Position numbers and translations under genes: made by a program. The notes beneath the pieces are model-generated. The model saw only the letters and a list, made by a program, of their open reading frames with translations. It searched no databases and had not been told where the DNA came from. Below are positions 24,799 to 33,891 of a stretch of 64,000 bases of DNA, piece after piece (position 1 is the stretch's first letter; each line of letters starts with the position of its first letter). The stretch is from contig CAVORW010000003.1 in the NCBI GenBank assembly GCA_963698715.1, positions 434,001 through 498,000 of the forward strand. The letters are read 5' to 3'. This DNA is from CAWHJB01 sp963698715. GTDB taxonomy: Bacteria > Chloroflexota > Anaerolineae > Anaerolineales > UBA4823.

Positions 24799-25866
24799 TC
24801 AACGATCCAGGTCAACCGTATAACCCAAACCAGGAACATCCGTGGCCACAAGCCAACCATCCTCGAGTTTAAAGCCGGCTATCGACGGGTCATTGGTGAG
24901 ATCCAGAAAACCGTCAAGATCGCCGTAGGCCACATTGGGGCTGCTTAATGCCAGACTTAAGCCTGCGCTAATGAGAAGGGCGGGCTCGATAAAGCAGCTG
25001 ATCATAGTGGTCATTTTGGCGGCGCGGGCGATTGCGTCGATCTGGCGGGCATTGCGCAATCCTCCACTGGTCACCAATTTGATGCTCAACCCATCCACGA
25101 TTCGATTAGATACCAGCTTAAGCGCTGACTCAGGTCCTCTCAGGCTCTGATCGGCCAGGACGGGTATCGGGCTCATCTCTTTCACTCGGCAAAGTCCGGC
25201 CAAATCATATGCGGGCGTGGGCTGTTCCAGCATCTCGAGTACTTTCTCCAAAGCGCGGGCGACGTCCAATGCCTGTTGGACTGAATAGCCTCCGTCAGCA
25301 TCCAGGCGAAGGATATGATGAGGCAGTGCCCGATGGATTGCTTGCACCCGTTGGACATCTTCTTCGGCATCGAGACCACCCTTAATCTTCAGCATTCGAA
25401 ATCCCTGGTGGGCGCGCTCGCAAGCCTGCTTTACATTCTCATTAACCGGTGCAATTGGGATGGTTACCGAAGTCTGGATTCGGTTGCGGTAACCTCCCAG
25501 GATACGGTAAAGGGGCATATCAGCCGCAAGGCTCAACAAGTCATGAAATGCCAGGTCGAAGGCGCACATCGCGGATGGAGAGGCACTTGTCCGGGATGCC
25601 AGTTCAGTGAGAGAAAATTCAATGTTCGTCGGATGCAAGTCAGGTGTGAGATCAGCACACACCTGGCAAGCCCGGATGACATCTTCCGGCTTTTCGCCGG
25701 TCAGATCAGGGTTGGCAATGGTACAGCCCCAGGCGTTTTGTCCATTACGGGTCTCCAGGCGCACGAATATGGCCGTGATCTGGTTGATCGCCGGGAGCCC
25801 TGCCATTCGGACAGGCTCCCGTAGTTTCAGTTCAACGGGTGTGACCTCAGCCTTTGAAATCTGCAT
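24799..25866 (-). CDS. Enolase-superfamily epimerase (dipeptide epimerase-like)
   Basis: A 355-residue member of the muconate-lactonizing group. An N-terminal capping domain is followed by a barrel with catalytic KIK (MLKIKGG near 165), metal ligands in RLDADGG near 193, LEQP near 218 and LADQS near 243, the second catalytic Lys in SIKLVTSGG near 267, and DLDGFLDL near 325. The pattern fits L-Ala-D/L-Glu or other dipeptide epimerases, which recycle peptidoglycan peptides. GGAGG precedes the ATG. The start overlaps the stop of the phosphatase gene (TAATG), so both form one operon. Confidence 0.88.
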   Translation of the reverse strand: MQISKAEVTPVELKLREPVRMAGLPAINQITAIFVRLETRNGQNAWGCTIANPDLTGEKPEDVIRACQVCADLTPDLHPTNIEFSLTELASRTSASPSAMCAFDLAFHDLLSLAADMPLYRILGGYRNRIQTSVTIPIAPVNENVKQACERAHQGFRMLKIKGGLDAEEDVQRVQAIHRALPHHILRLDADGGYSVQQALDVARALEKVLEMLEQPTPAYDLAGLCRVKEMSPIPVLADQSLRGPESALKLVSNRIVDGLSIKLVTSGGLRNARQIDAIARAAKMTTMISCFIEPALLISAGLSLALSSPNVAYGDLDGFLDLTNDPSIAGFKLEDGWLVATDVPGLGYTVDLDR

Positions 25867-27767
25867 TAAGCACCTCCGCTATTTTTGCGCCTAACTGCCA
25901 GCATGGTGAGGTCGTCTATTTGCTGGGCGCCCACGGAGAAGTCTTCAATTTGTTTTTGAAATTGCGCCAACAACAAGGATAGCGTCTGGGCCCCGCCAAA
26001 CAATGGGATCAGCCCCTGAGCGCTGAAGGATTCTCCGGCGGGGTTTACCGTGTCGGTCAAACCATCAGAATAGGCAAAGAACGTATCCCCTGGCTCAATC
26101 ACGACTTCCCGGATTGCGTACTCTGCATCGGGTATGACCCCGACTGCAGGACCGGTACGGTACAGACCTTCCATTACACCATGCTTATTAATCAACATCG
26201 GCGGCAGGTGTCCGCCATTTATATAGTTCAATACCCCTGTTCGCGGATCGAGTATCCCGTAAAAGATCGTCGCAAACATGCCCGTATTACCATGGGTTTC
26301 TTCGATGTAATGATTGGTCAGCGAGATAGCATTCTTAAGTCGCATGGCAGAGGAAACCCTGACTGTAGACTCACTCTGCGAAAAGAAATCAATGCTCGAC
26401 ATCATGCGAATCAAACTTCGGAATAAGGTCATGAATAATGCTGCGCCCAAGCCCTTATCACATACATCAGCAATGACAAGTCCAACCTTCCCTCCCGCCA
26501 ATTCAAACACATCATAAAAATCGCCAGCAACCACACGGGCTGGTTTGAGCGAAGCCGCGATCTCCCAGCCTTTTGGCTGGGGCAGATTATCTGGCAGGAA
26601 ACCTGCCTGGATCTCTCGCCCAATCTCAAACTCGCGTTCAAGCGCTCTTCGATGTAAATTCTCCTGCTCCCACAAGCGGGCATTTTCAAGCGCAATACTG
26701 ATCGAGTTGGCAAGCGTTTCCAATAAACGCACGTCCGTCTGACTGAAAGCATGTTCCTTTTGCATATGCTCCAAAACAATCGCGCCGCGCATCGAGCCAC
26801 CCATCGTTAGGGGGACATACAGCGCGGACCTCGGAAGCCCTTTCCCCGTAACATCGACATTTTGATATTGGAGGTTTGCCTGCTCCATCCTTTCGTTGAT
26901 GAGCAAGGATTTGGGATGATGGAGTAAATGCCCGATAAATCCATCCCCCTTCACTTCGAACGGCTTGAAAGTATGCCGTTTGCCATTTTCAATTAGAAAT
27001 GGCGCAGAAAATTGACCAGTTTCAGGATCATAAACCCCAATGGAGAGGTCCGCTTCCGGGAAGATTTCCAGTAATTTCTCACCCACAAGCTCGTAAACGG
27101 AAGCCATATCCAGTTTTTGAGCCAGCCCTGCCTGGACGCTGTTAATGGTTAGCAGCTCGGCCGCGCGTTGCTCGGTCTCTTTTAGCAGGTGCTCGGTTGT
27201 GTTAAAGAGACGTGCATTTTCGAGTGCGACGCTCATTGAGGCGGCAAGGGTTTGCAGGAAGCGAACATCGGATTCATCGAAGGCATTTTCTTGTTCGATA
27301 TGTTGCAGACTCAGGATACCTGTCACATGGTCACCAACGATCATCGGTACACCCAGCCAGGATTTGGGTGTGACGGTCCCGGGTAAGGTAGGTTGCCCGA
27401 GGCGGCTCGCCTGTTCCGCGACTTTGGTATTCACCAGTACGGGCTGTCTTGTTTGGACGATTTGCGTCCGGAATCCGCGGATTGGGAATTTGCCAGGCGC
27501 GTAAATTCGCTCGCCACGTTCGATCGCATAACGATGTTCTATCGTCTCAGTCTGCTGGTCGTAGGTCGAGATCATGACGACTTGCGCTCCGAATATCTCG
27601 CAAACTTTATCCCCGACTAGGTCATAGATAGCCTGGACTTCGAGACGCGAGGCGAGGCCTTGCTGGACACTGTTGATGATCGCTAGTTCCGCCTCGCGTT
27701 GAGCAAGTTTTTGTCCGAAGCTAGAACCAATGTCATTGGACAAGGATGTTTGATCAGACATAGTCAC
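25866..27767 (-). CDS. GAF-GAF-SpoIIE (PP2C) serine phosphatase
   Basis: 633-residue signalling phosphatase, RsbU type. Two GAF sensor domains (about residues 35-185 and 215-365), each ending with the near-identical ISIALENARLW or MSVALENARLF helix, lead to a SpoIIE PP2C domain (about 395-630). Its metal motifs are PARVVAGDFYDVF near 410, GLVIADVCDKGLGAALFM near 432 and FFAYSDGLTDTVN near 560. It likely dephosphorylates an anti-sigma-factor antagonist; none is nearby. The coupling to a dipeptide epimerase is unusual and unexplained. Confidence 0.93.
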   Translation of the reverse strand: MTMSDQTSLSNDIGSSFGQKLAQREAELAIINSVQQGLASRLEVQAIYDLVGDKVCEIFGAQVVMISTYDQQTETIEHRYAIERGERIYAPGKFPIRGFRTQIVQTRQPVLVNTKVAEQASRLGQPTLPGTVTPKSWLGVPMIVGDHVTGILSLQHIEQENAFDESDVRFLQTLAASMSVALENARLFNTTEHLLKETEQRAAELLTINSVQAGLAQKLDMASVYELVGEKLLEIFPEADLSIGVYDPETGQFSAPFLIENGKRHTFKPFEVKGDGFIGHLLHHPKSLLINERMEQANLQYQNVDVTGKGLPRSALYVPLTMGGSMRGAIVLEHMQKEHAFSQTDVRLLETLANSISIALENARLWEQENLHRRALEREFEIGREIQAGFLPDNLPQPKGWEIAASLKPARVVAGDFYDVFELAGGKVGLVIADVCDKGLGAALFMTLFRSLIRMMSSIDFFSQSESTVRVSSAMRLKNAISLTNHYIEETHGNTGMFATIFYGILDPRTGVLNYINGGHLPPMLINKHGVMEGLYRTGPAVGVIPDAEYAIREVVIEPGDTFFAYSDGLTDTVNPAGESFSAQGLIPLFGGAQTLSLLLAQFQKQIEDFSVGAQQIDDLTMLAVRRKNSGGA

Positions 27768-27831
27768 ACGGCTTGTTTTCGTTAAACTGGGTTCTAACTA
27801 TCATTATAGTGATCTCCACCTGCCTGTCAAC

Positions 27832-28089
27832 ATTGTAGCGTGTCAGAGCTCGATGAAGAATGTTGTGAAGTTGCAGAACTACTTTTCCCCTTGGGAACTA
27901 GATCGTGAGATCGCCAGTTTTGTGGAGTACTACAACCACCAGCGTTACCACGAATCACTGGACAACCTGACCCCAGCGGATGTTTACTTCGGCAGACAGA
28001 AGGAGGTGTTGGGCAAACGAAAAGAGATCAAGATTCGAACCCTGGAGCAAAGACGTCTGCAACATTCGCAGGCGCTGGAGAGTGTTTAA
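27832..28089 (+). pseudogene. IS3-family transposase, C-terminal fragment
   Basis: SSMKNVVKLQNYFSPWELDR, then VEYYNHQRYHESLDNLTPAD and RKEIKIRTLEQRRLQ, is the terminal part of an IS3 OrfB integrase. Everything before about position 27832 is missing, including the catalytic Asp residues. Confidence 0.8.
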
Positions 28090-28158
28090 TCTCAACTAAC
28101 CACAGGAAAAGTGTCTCTTAACAAACAGACCTTTTTGTCCCATTTGTTCTGAGGACGT

Positions 28159-28512
28159 ACAGTCATTCGCGACGCCGATGATCTCGTGATCCTGCACCAT
28201 GACCTGGAAACACTCCACGAACTCAAGCAAATCGCCGAAGAATGGCTGGCTGAAATGGGATTGCGCTTGAAACCCAGTAAAACCCGTATCGTCCACACGC
28301 TCAATGCGCAGGATGGACAGGTCGGGTTCGACTTCCTGGGTTTCCACATCCGGCAATATCGGGTGGGAAAATACCACACCCGCACCTTCCGGGATCAACC
28401 AGGCTATAAAACAATCATCAAGCCCAGCCTGGAAGCGCAAAAACGCCACCTCGGACGGATCAAAGAAATGATCCGCCAACACAGGGGCAGTCCACAAGCC
28501 GCACTCATTAAA
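28159..28512 (+). pseudogene. Group II intron reverse transcriptase/maturase fragment
   Basis: About 118 residues of an LtrA-type reverse transcriptase, from the active-site region through thumb motifs (EEWLAEMGLRLKPSKTRI, GFDFLGFHIRQY). The catalytic box reads IRDADDLVIL: the usual Tyr of YADD is Asp. Both ends are missing, the right one at the IS-delta junction. No intron RNA domain V is apparent beside it. Confidence 0.82.
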
Positions 28513-29170
28513 GTGTCCCGCCATTATCCGTGGTGTATAACTGGAAAAAGAGAAAATGACCGCGAATTTATAGTTTGCGGGACCGCTGCGGGGCCAAACT
28601 GACCCGAGAATCGGATCGCCACGATTATTCGGATACTTTTCTCCCCCATCATTTATCAAAATCACGGCAAAGGATAGCTCAATAACTCCTTTACCGTCCA
28701 ACGTCGGTTTGTCAAATTGGCTGCCATAGCAGGGGTGCTATGACGGTATCGAATTGGTTGTTGTTTACCTTTTCTTTGTATGGGGTTTACAAGGGCTACT
28801 GCCAGGGATTCATGGAAGTGAACAAAATGATAATAGGCTCTCCACCATTCGAGGTGTTCTAAAAGCTCCGGCGTAAAATGGGCGGGACCCCATGTGCGGC
28901 GAGTCAACTTGGACACACACTGTCGGATCGTTAAATTAATTCTTTCAACAAATGAGGTATTGATTCGGCCGCTCAAACCAACGGATATCAATCGTTCTCG
29001 ATAGTATTGTTCTTCTCCACACAATATCCTTCGTTCAACTTGCACAGTTCGGCGTCTGCGCTGATGTTTTATAACCTGGGCATAGACGAAGTTACTGAAC
29101 AAAACCCAAATGGGTTTCTTGCCAGTCAATGATTCCCACAACCCAAAATGTGCAGTCAATGCATAGAAAT

Positions 29171-30264
29171 TAGGACTTACGCAAAACTGCTAGATTGACG
29201 AAAGAGAGCAAAGCCATTATTGTAAAGGCATGAGACCGAAAAAAGAACGGGTAACACGAACAGACTATTGCCAGTATTTGCTGGTGAGTCAAATCAATTA
29301 CACACTAACGAACTACGCCGAACACACAGAGAAATTCAGTCACGATATGGCCAACCGGTATCTGGCAGGGGATGAAATTCGTCCCAGATTGGTATGGGAA
29401 AATGTCAAAGGCCAGGTAATCGAAACGCCATACGGCTTTCTGGTGTTTGATGACACCGTACTAGACAAAAACTTTTCCCGCAAGATCGAACTGGTCAGGA
29501 GGCAGTATAGCGGGAATGCACACGGGGTCATTAAAGGAATTGGTGTGGTGACTTGTGTGTATGTCAACCCAGAAATCGACCAATTCTGGATCATCGATTT
29601 TCGTATCTATGACCCGGACAGCGACGGAAAAACGAAGCTCGACCATTTACAGGATATGCTGAAGAACTGCATCTATCAAAAACAACTTGCCTTTTGGGCT
29701 GTTTTGATGGATACCTGGTATGCTACCAAAGACATCCTGCTTCAGATTGAAAAGTACAACAAGATTTACTACTGCCCGCTCAAAGACAATCGTCAAGTCG
29801 ACGATTCAGGAGGTTCAAATCCTTACCAGCGAGTTGACAGTTTGACCTGGACGGAAGCTGAGAAACAACACGGCAAGATGATCAAAATCAAAGGTTTTCC
29901 TGCCAATCATAAGGTGAAAGTTTTCCGGGTGGTGCTTTCTACCAAGCGCACGGACTATATTGTGACCAACGAGATAGCGCAAGACAACGTGGAGGTTGTA
30001 CAAGATGTGTCTAACTTCCGCTGGAAAGTCGAGCAATTTCACCGAGAAACCAAGCAGGTCACTGGAATTGAAGGGAATCAATGCCGAAGAGCCAGAATTG
30101 TCAGAAATCATATGGGTTGTGCTATCCTGGTTTGGATCCGTCTCCAGCAAGTCGCAGTTGAAACGAATCGAACTGTCTATCGTGTCAAGCATGACCTCTT
30201 GGATGATTATTTGCGACAGCAACTCAAATCTCCTACCATTCAGATGTGTCTTGCGTAAGTCCTA
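29171..30264 (+). mobile_element. IS-gamma copy 2, intact, 1094 bp
   Basis: Same length and perfect TAGGACTTACGCAA ends as copy 1. The 5-bp direct repeat GAAAT flanks it (29166-29170 and 30265-30269). It lies inside IS-delta copy 2. Confidence 0.95.
29230..30258 (+). CDS. IS-gamma transposase (copy 2)
   Basis: Intact 342-residue transposase, differing from the copy at 18218 at only a couple of residues (VDDSGG for VDNSGG, NHMGC for NHIGC). All catalytic motifs are kept (FDDTVLDK, LMDTWYATK, KVEQFHRETKQ). Probably active. Confidence 0.93.
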   Translation: MRPKKERVTRTDYCQYLLVSQINYTLTNYAEHTEKFSHDMANRYLAGDEIRPRLVWENVKGQVIETPYGFLVFDDTVLDKNFSRKIELVRRQYSGNAHGVIKGIGVVTCVYVNPEIDQFWIIDFRIYDPDSDGKTKLDHLQDMLKNCIYQKQLAFWAVLMDTWYATKDILLQIEKYNKIYYCPLKDNRQVDDSGGSNPYQRVDSLTWTEAEKQHGKMIKIKGFPANHKVKVFRVVLSTKRTDYIVTNEIAQDNVEVVQDVSNFRWKVEQFHRETKQVTGIEGNQCRRARIVRNHMGCAILVWIRLQQVAVETNRTVYRVKHDLLDDYLRQQLKSPTIQMCLA

Positions 30265-30887
30265 GAAATAATGTTTTAATCCATCCGTGCTGAAAACAGG
30301 GATGCAGCCTGAGCGTAGCCTTCCTTTTAATTCGTGCACCACACGGAAGGCCATATCCTGGGAGCGTCCTCCCACCAGCATGACCGGGACGATCTTGGTG
30401 ATCGCATCACTGGCTACCCAAACCCACATATCCTGATTGGAGCGTTTCATATTGGCCCACAGTTCGTCCAACTGTACATGGATCAGATCCAACTCCAGCA
30501 TAAAGTACTGATGCGGCTTCTTGCTCTAGATCCCGCTGCGGCACAACCAGGTGCGAATTGTGATCTCGCTTACGCTGAACACCTCTTCTAGGAATGAGGC
30601 ATCTACACCAAGGGCCATTAACCACAAGATTTTCTCAACCAACCAGGATTGAGTTTTCAAGCGGTATAAAATGGTGTTCTTGCGGCTGGTGAATTTCTTC
30701 CGGCAAGCCTGGCATTTGAGATCCTGGATCGGCTCCTGCTTTCCATGCCTGCCGTATCCGACCAGGGCATGGATGTTTTCATCGGTTATGCAGAAATAAT
30801 CGCATTCTGGGTTTGGACAAAAATATCCCTGCGTGGATATTCTCTTTATTGGACCGCCGCGACCTTTCCGCAAACTCCAGGCCATGG

Positions 30888-32163
30888 TGTATGGTGTAAA
30901 AAACCTAACCATGGGTATAAACCTGAGAAGAAGGCTGTCTTTGGTAATCGTGGATGACACCTCCCAGGATATTTCGCCTCCGTATTGGACCATTTCGGTT
31001 CTGTTCTCGTCCTGGAACTGAAACAGGAAATCTCTGACCGATCCCTTGATGTGGGCGAGCATGGTTGTAGTATTGATCATACTCTTTCAGAACACGCTGA
31101 AGGTGGTTTTCATTTAGGATGAGGATTTGGTCCAGACACTCTTTGCGAGCAGATCGCACCCATCGTTCAGCAAAGGAATTCGCCCTTGGTGCTTGAAAGG
31201 GAGTATGTAAGATTTCTACCTTTTCTGATGAAAATACAAGATCGAACGATGAGGTAAATTTCTTATCGTTATCATGGATAAGAAAAGCAATCTCTTTAGA
31301 ATCATCGTTCAGATTCCAGACCAACTGTCGTGCCTGTTGTGTAACCCAGGTTGAGTCAGGAGCGGTTGTGCAGCCAGCCAAATGGATGCGTCGTGAACCC
31401 AATTCAATAAAAAACAGAACATAGATAGTCTTAAGCCAGATGGTCTCGACGGTGAAGAAATCGCAGGCCAGGATCTGATCCTTGTAGTGTCCCAGGAAGG
31501 CTCGCCAGGAACCAGAAGATCGTTCATTTGAAGGTGGTACCCGATGTCTCTTTAGAATATTGCGTACTGAAGAGGCACAAAGTTTGTAACCGAGTTTGAG
31601 CAGTTCACCCTGGATCTTGTCGTAGCCCCAGCGCGGGTTTTCTTTCGCCAAACGAATAATCAACACTTCAAGCTCAGACGAGATTACTGGTCTGCCCGGT
31701 TTTCCTTTTCGTTTGAAGGTCCATTTGCGACGAACCAGTTCTCGATGCCAGCGCAGAACTGTATCCGGTTTGAAGATCAACATGACTTGATTAAGATGCT
31801 GGCGTGAACCGTCCTTGAATCTAGAATACCTGTCCAAGAGGGTCGCCAATACCATTCGGTCAGGGTCAGATATTCGCGGAGGCGTTTTGGTTTTGCGTTG
31901 TAAGATACGCACCTGTTGGCGAAGGATAAGAATCTCCAAATCCGTTTCACTTTTAGAGGTTCTCAAGATTGCCAACAAATCGCAAAATAAGGAGAACAAT
32001 GACATCAGTAGTGTTGAGATCATGAGCCTTCCCTTGAGAAATGAGTTTTCAAGTCAAACAGCTTACCACAAATCGGTAAGCTGTTTTAAAATAATGAAGA
32101 TATCGCTTTACTCAGGGCAAATCGATTAGCCAGAAGGTGTGGATGTATTATTTACACCATACA
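30888..32163 (-). mobile_element. IS-alpha copy C, 1276 bp
   Basis: Both terminal repeats are intact. One T is missing from the run near 32047 compared with copy B, outside the transposase frame. The left flank is IS-delta; the right flank is unrelated, and there is no flanking duplication, so recombination between copies is likely. Confidence 0.92.
30905..32023 (-). CDS. IS-alpha transposase (copy C)
   Basis: Intact 372-residue transposase nearly identical to copy B (APDSTWVTQ in place of APNSTWVIQ near residue 222). Catalytic Asp188, Asp251 and Glu286 are all present. Probably functional. Confidence 0.93.
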   Translation of the reverse strand: MISTLLMSLFSLFCDLLAILRTSKSETDLEILILRQQVRILQRKTKTPPRISDPDRMVLATLLDRYSRFKDGSRQHLNQVMLIFKPDTVLRWHRELVRRKWTFKRKGKPGRPVISSELEVLIIRLAKENPRWGYDKIQGELLKLGYKLCASSVRNILKRHRVPPSNERSSGSWRAFLGHYKDQILACDFFTVETIWLKTIYVLFFIELGSRRIHLAGCTTAPDSTWVTQQARQLVWNLNDDSKEIAFLIHDNDKKFTSSFDLVFSSEKVEILHTPFQAPRANSFAERWVRSARKECLDQILILNENHLQRVLKEYDQYYNHARPHQGIGQRFPVSVPGREQNRNGPIRRRNILGGVIHDYQRQPSSQVYTHG

Positions 32164-32230
32164 GGTGTATTTTTATAAACTTGGCGGTATGTGGTTAGTC
32201 GTTATTGGCGCAATCATAAGTCCACTTTGA

Positions 32231-33697
32231 TCACAACCAATCTGCCAGATTACGGGACACCTGATCCAGATCGAGCAAGTTCATTCCTGCAGATTGCCAG
32301 TTGCTGCCTGATAGGGGGGTCGCATTCATCTCGGTCTCAAACGCTTTCGCCCCGGATGTCCAGCCACTTCGAGAGAATCCCAGGAAATAAACCCGCCATT
32401 TGCCCTGTGTCGGGATCACCTGATCCGTCTTCTCAACAAGTGTTTTTAGTATCGGCCTATCGGAAGCGGTTTGCCCCCACTTGCATTCGCCTAGGATCAT
32501 GGTTTTTTCCATGCTGTTGATTCCGGCGACGTCTATCTCCGCATTCTTGTTCCAGGCTCTCCCCACCTGGTCAGGCATGAATGGCAATGCTTTTCTCGTG
32601 CCAGACCGTAAAACCCACTCCCGGCATAATTCTTCCCAGGTGTGTTTCCCGATAAAGTCGATCATGTGTTTGGTTATCTCGACCAGAGCAGGCTCTTGAA
32701 TCCCCAAAGCGATTTGATCCTGTCGCTTTTCGAGAAACCGGTAATAGAACCGCAGGTAAGGGTCCACGATATGATACCGTCCAGTGCGGGAATTGGGTTT
32801 GCTGGTGACGGATACTTTGCGATCCACGAATTCCGCTTCCATAAGCACCGACAGGTACTTCGGCATCTGGACGTTCGGCAATCCTGTACTCGCTTCAATT
32901 TCCTTTGGAGTGCGCGCTCCGTAGGCGATGGCGCTGAGGATGGCGATGTAGTTGTGAGGGTCATTGATGAAATCCTGCAACAGCAAGCGCGGCTCTGATT
33001 GCATCAGATTGTTGGGGGTAAGCAACTGGGAAATGATATTTTTGGATAGCGACTGGCTTTGATCGATGCGTTCCCAATAGGCCGGAATACCGCCAAAAAT
33101 CGAATAAATGGCAACTCGATCCACAGCCGAGTAGCTCGGGAAGTATTCCTCTGTCACGCCAAATGGGAGGGGACGCAAGTGTAAACGAGATGATGCTCTA
33201 CCATAGAGGGGGGCTTGATATGATAAGAACTCTTTTTTCATCATCCCAAGATGCGACCCACATAACACCAGGAGAAGGTTTGCTTGGGACAGGGTACTAT
33301 CCCAGGTATTTTGCAAGCGGCCCGCCAAATCCGGTGTAACGGAAAGCAAATACGTGAATTCATCGATGAACAACGCCAGCCGTTCATTCTGAGAGAGTCT
33401 GGCAACTTCTTGCCACGCCTGTTCCCAGTTTGCGTAGGTAAAAGATTCGGGCGCGGGGCTGTCGGGGAATGTGAAATTGTAGAGTGCTTGGGAGAAAGAA
33501 CGCAGTTGCGCCGTCGCTGAAGACGGTGTAGCAACCCAGTACAATGCCCGTCGCTTGGATGATTTTAACCAATGGGTGAGCAGGGCGGTTTTTCCGACCC
33601 TACGACGCCCATATAGGATTAGCAAGTGCGCTGAATTTGATTCCCATGCTTGATCCAGCATGGACAATTCTTGATTACGCCTTAAAAACACTTTCAT
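32231..33697 (-). CDS. AAA ATPase with DUF234 nuclease-like C-terminal domain
   Basis: 488-residue solitary ATPase. Walker A YGRRRVGKTALL near 30, Walker B LALFIDEF near 107 and sensor-like LLLVLCGSH near 141. A winged-helix region (PKEIEASTGLPNVQMPKYL near 275) leads to DUF234, whose tail shows a PD-(D/E)XK-like arrangement, NAEIDVAG then MILGECKWG near 395-412. These STAND-like ATPases are common in archaea and Chloroflexota; their role is unknown, with defence or mobile functions proposed. AGGAGG supports the ATG. A palindrome covers the promoter. Confidence 0.85.
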   Translation of the reverse strand: MKVFLRRNQELSMLDQAWESNSAHLLILYGRRRVGKTALLTHWLKSSKRRALYWVATPSSATAQLRSFSQALYNFTFPDSPAPESFTYANWEQAWQEVARLSQNERLALFIDEFTYLLSVTPDLAGRLQNTWDSTLSQANLLLVLCGSHLGMMKKEFLSYQAPLYGRASSRLHLRPLPFGVTEEYFPSYSAVDRVAIYSIFGGIPAYWERIDQSQSLSKNIISQLLTPNNLMQSEPRLLLQDFINDPHNYIAILSAIAYGARTPKEIEASTGLPNVQMPKYLSVLMEAEFVDRKVSVTSKPNSRTGRYHIVDPYLRFYYRFLEKRQDQIALGIQEPALVEITKHMIDFIGKHTWEELCREWVLRSGTRKALPFMPDQVGRAWNKNAEIDVAGINSMEKTMILGECKWGQTASDRPILKTLVEKTDQVIPTQGKWRVYFLGFSRSGWTSGAKAFETEMNATPLSGSNWQSAGMNLLDLDQVSRNLADWL

Positions 33698-33700
33698 CCC

Positions 33701-33751
33701 CGCCTCCTATTATTATTTCAAGTATTATACTTCAAATAATAATAGGAGGCG
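33701..33751. promoter_or_regulatory. 51-bp palindrome over the ATPase promoter and ribosome site
   Basis: Two 22-bp arms, complementary except one position, flank a 7-bp centre. Read on the minus strand the centre holds TATAAT and the downstream arm holds the AGGAGG of the ATPase gene. A bound dimer would block transcription, and a read-through transcript could hide the ribosome site. Strongly suggests autoregulation. Confidence 0.7.
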
Positions 33752-33854
33752 AGGATTGTTTGTGTTAATCGTCTCACACCAGGTGGAACTGATTTCTCGA
33801 TGGATTAGTCCAGTTAAAAAACAACCAAACATACTCGAAGGGTGTAAATACTCC

Positions 33855-33891
33855 TGTCCTGGCTACTTATCTTATCCGTGATTATTATGGG
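33855..33891. mobile_element. IS-beta end fragment, 37 bp
   Basis: TGTCCTGGCTACTTATCTTA and the following 17 bases match the IS-beta end at 22922 and 56978, then stop at IS-alpha copy D. A relic of another IS-beta insertion. Confidence 0.7.

Larger units (their letters stand above)
28513..30887 (-). mobile_element. IS-delta copy 2 (IS1-like), split by IS-gamma and cut by IS-alpha
   Basis: Left end near 28513 (GTGTCCCGCC ... GGTGTATAAC) resembles the outer end of copy 1. A full IS-gamma splits the transposase at 29171-30264, and IS-alpha copy C removes the N-terminal end at 30888. The left boundary is approximate. Confidence 0.65.
28662..30887 (-). pseudogene. IS1-like transposase, multiply broken (IS-delta copy 2)
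   Basis: The N-terminal side starts in RKGRGGPIKRISTQG (missing the first 75 or so residues relative to copy 1) and carries an in-frame TAG after TWLCRSGI, where copy 1 has CAG. IS-gamma interrupts the frame after GLKHYF. The C-terminal piece (29159-28662) has SFVERINLTIRQ and continues past the point lost in copy 1. Three separate lesions show it is dead. Confidence 0.88.

Noticed and set aside
28159..28512. A retron or diversity-generating reverse transcriptase.
   Set aside because: The fragment matches group II intron LtrA proteins, lacks both ends and has a mutated active site; no template repeats or retron RNA are beside it.
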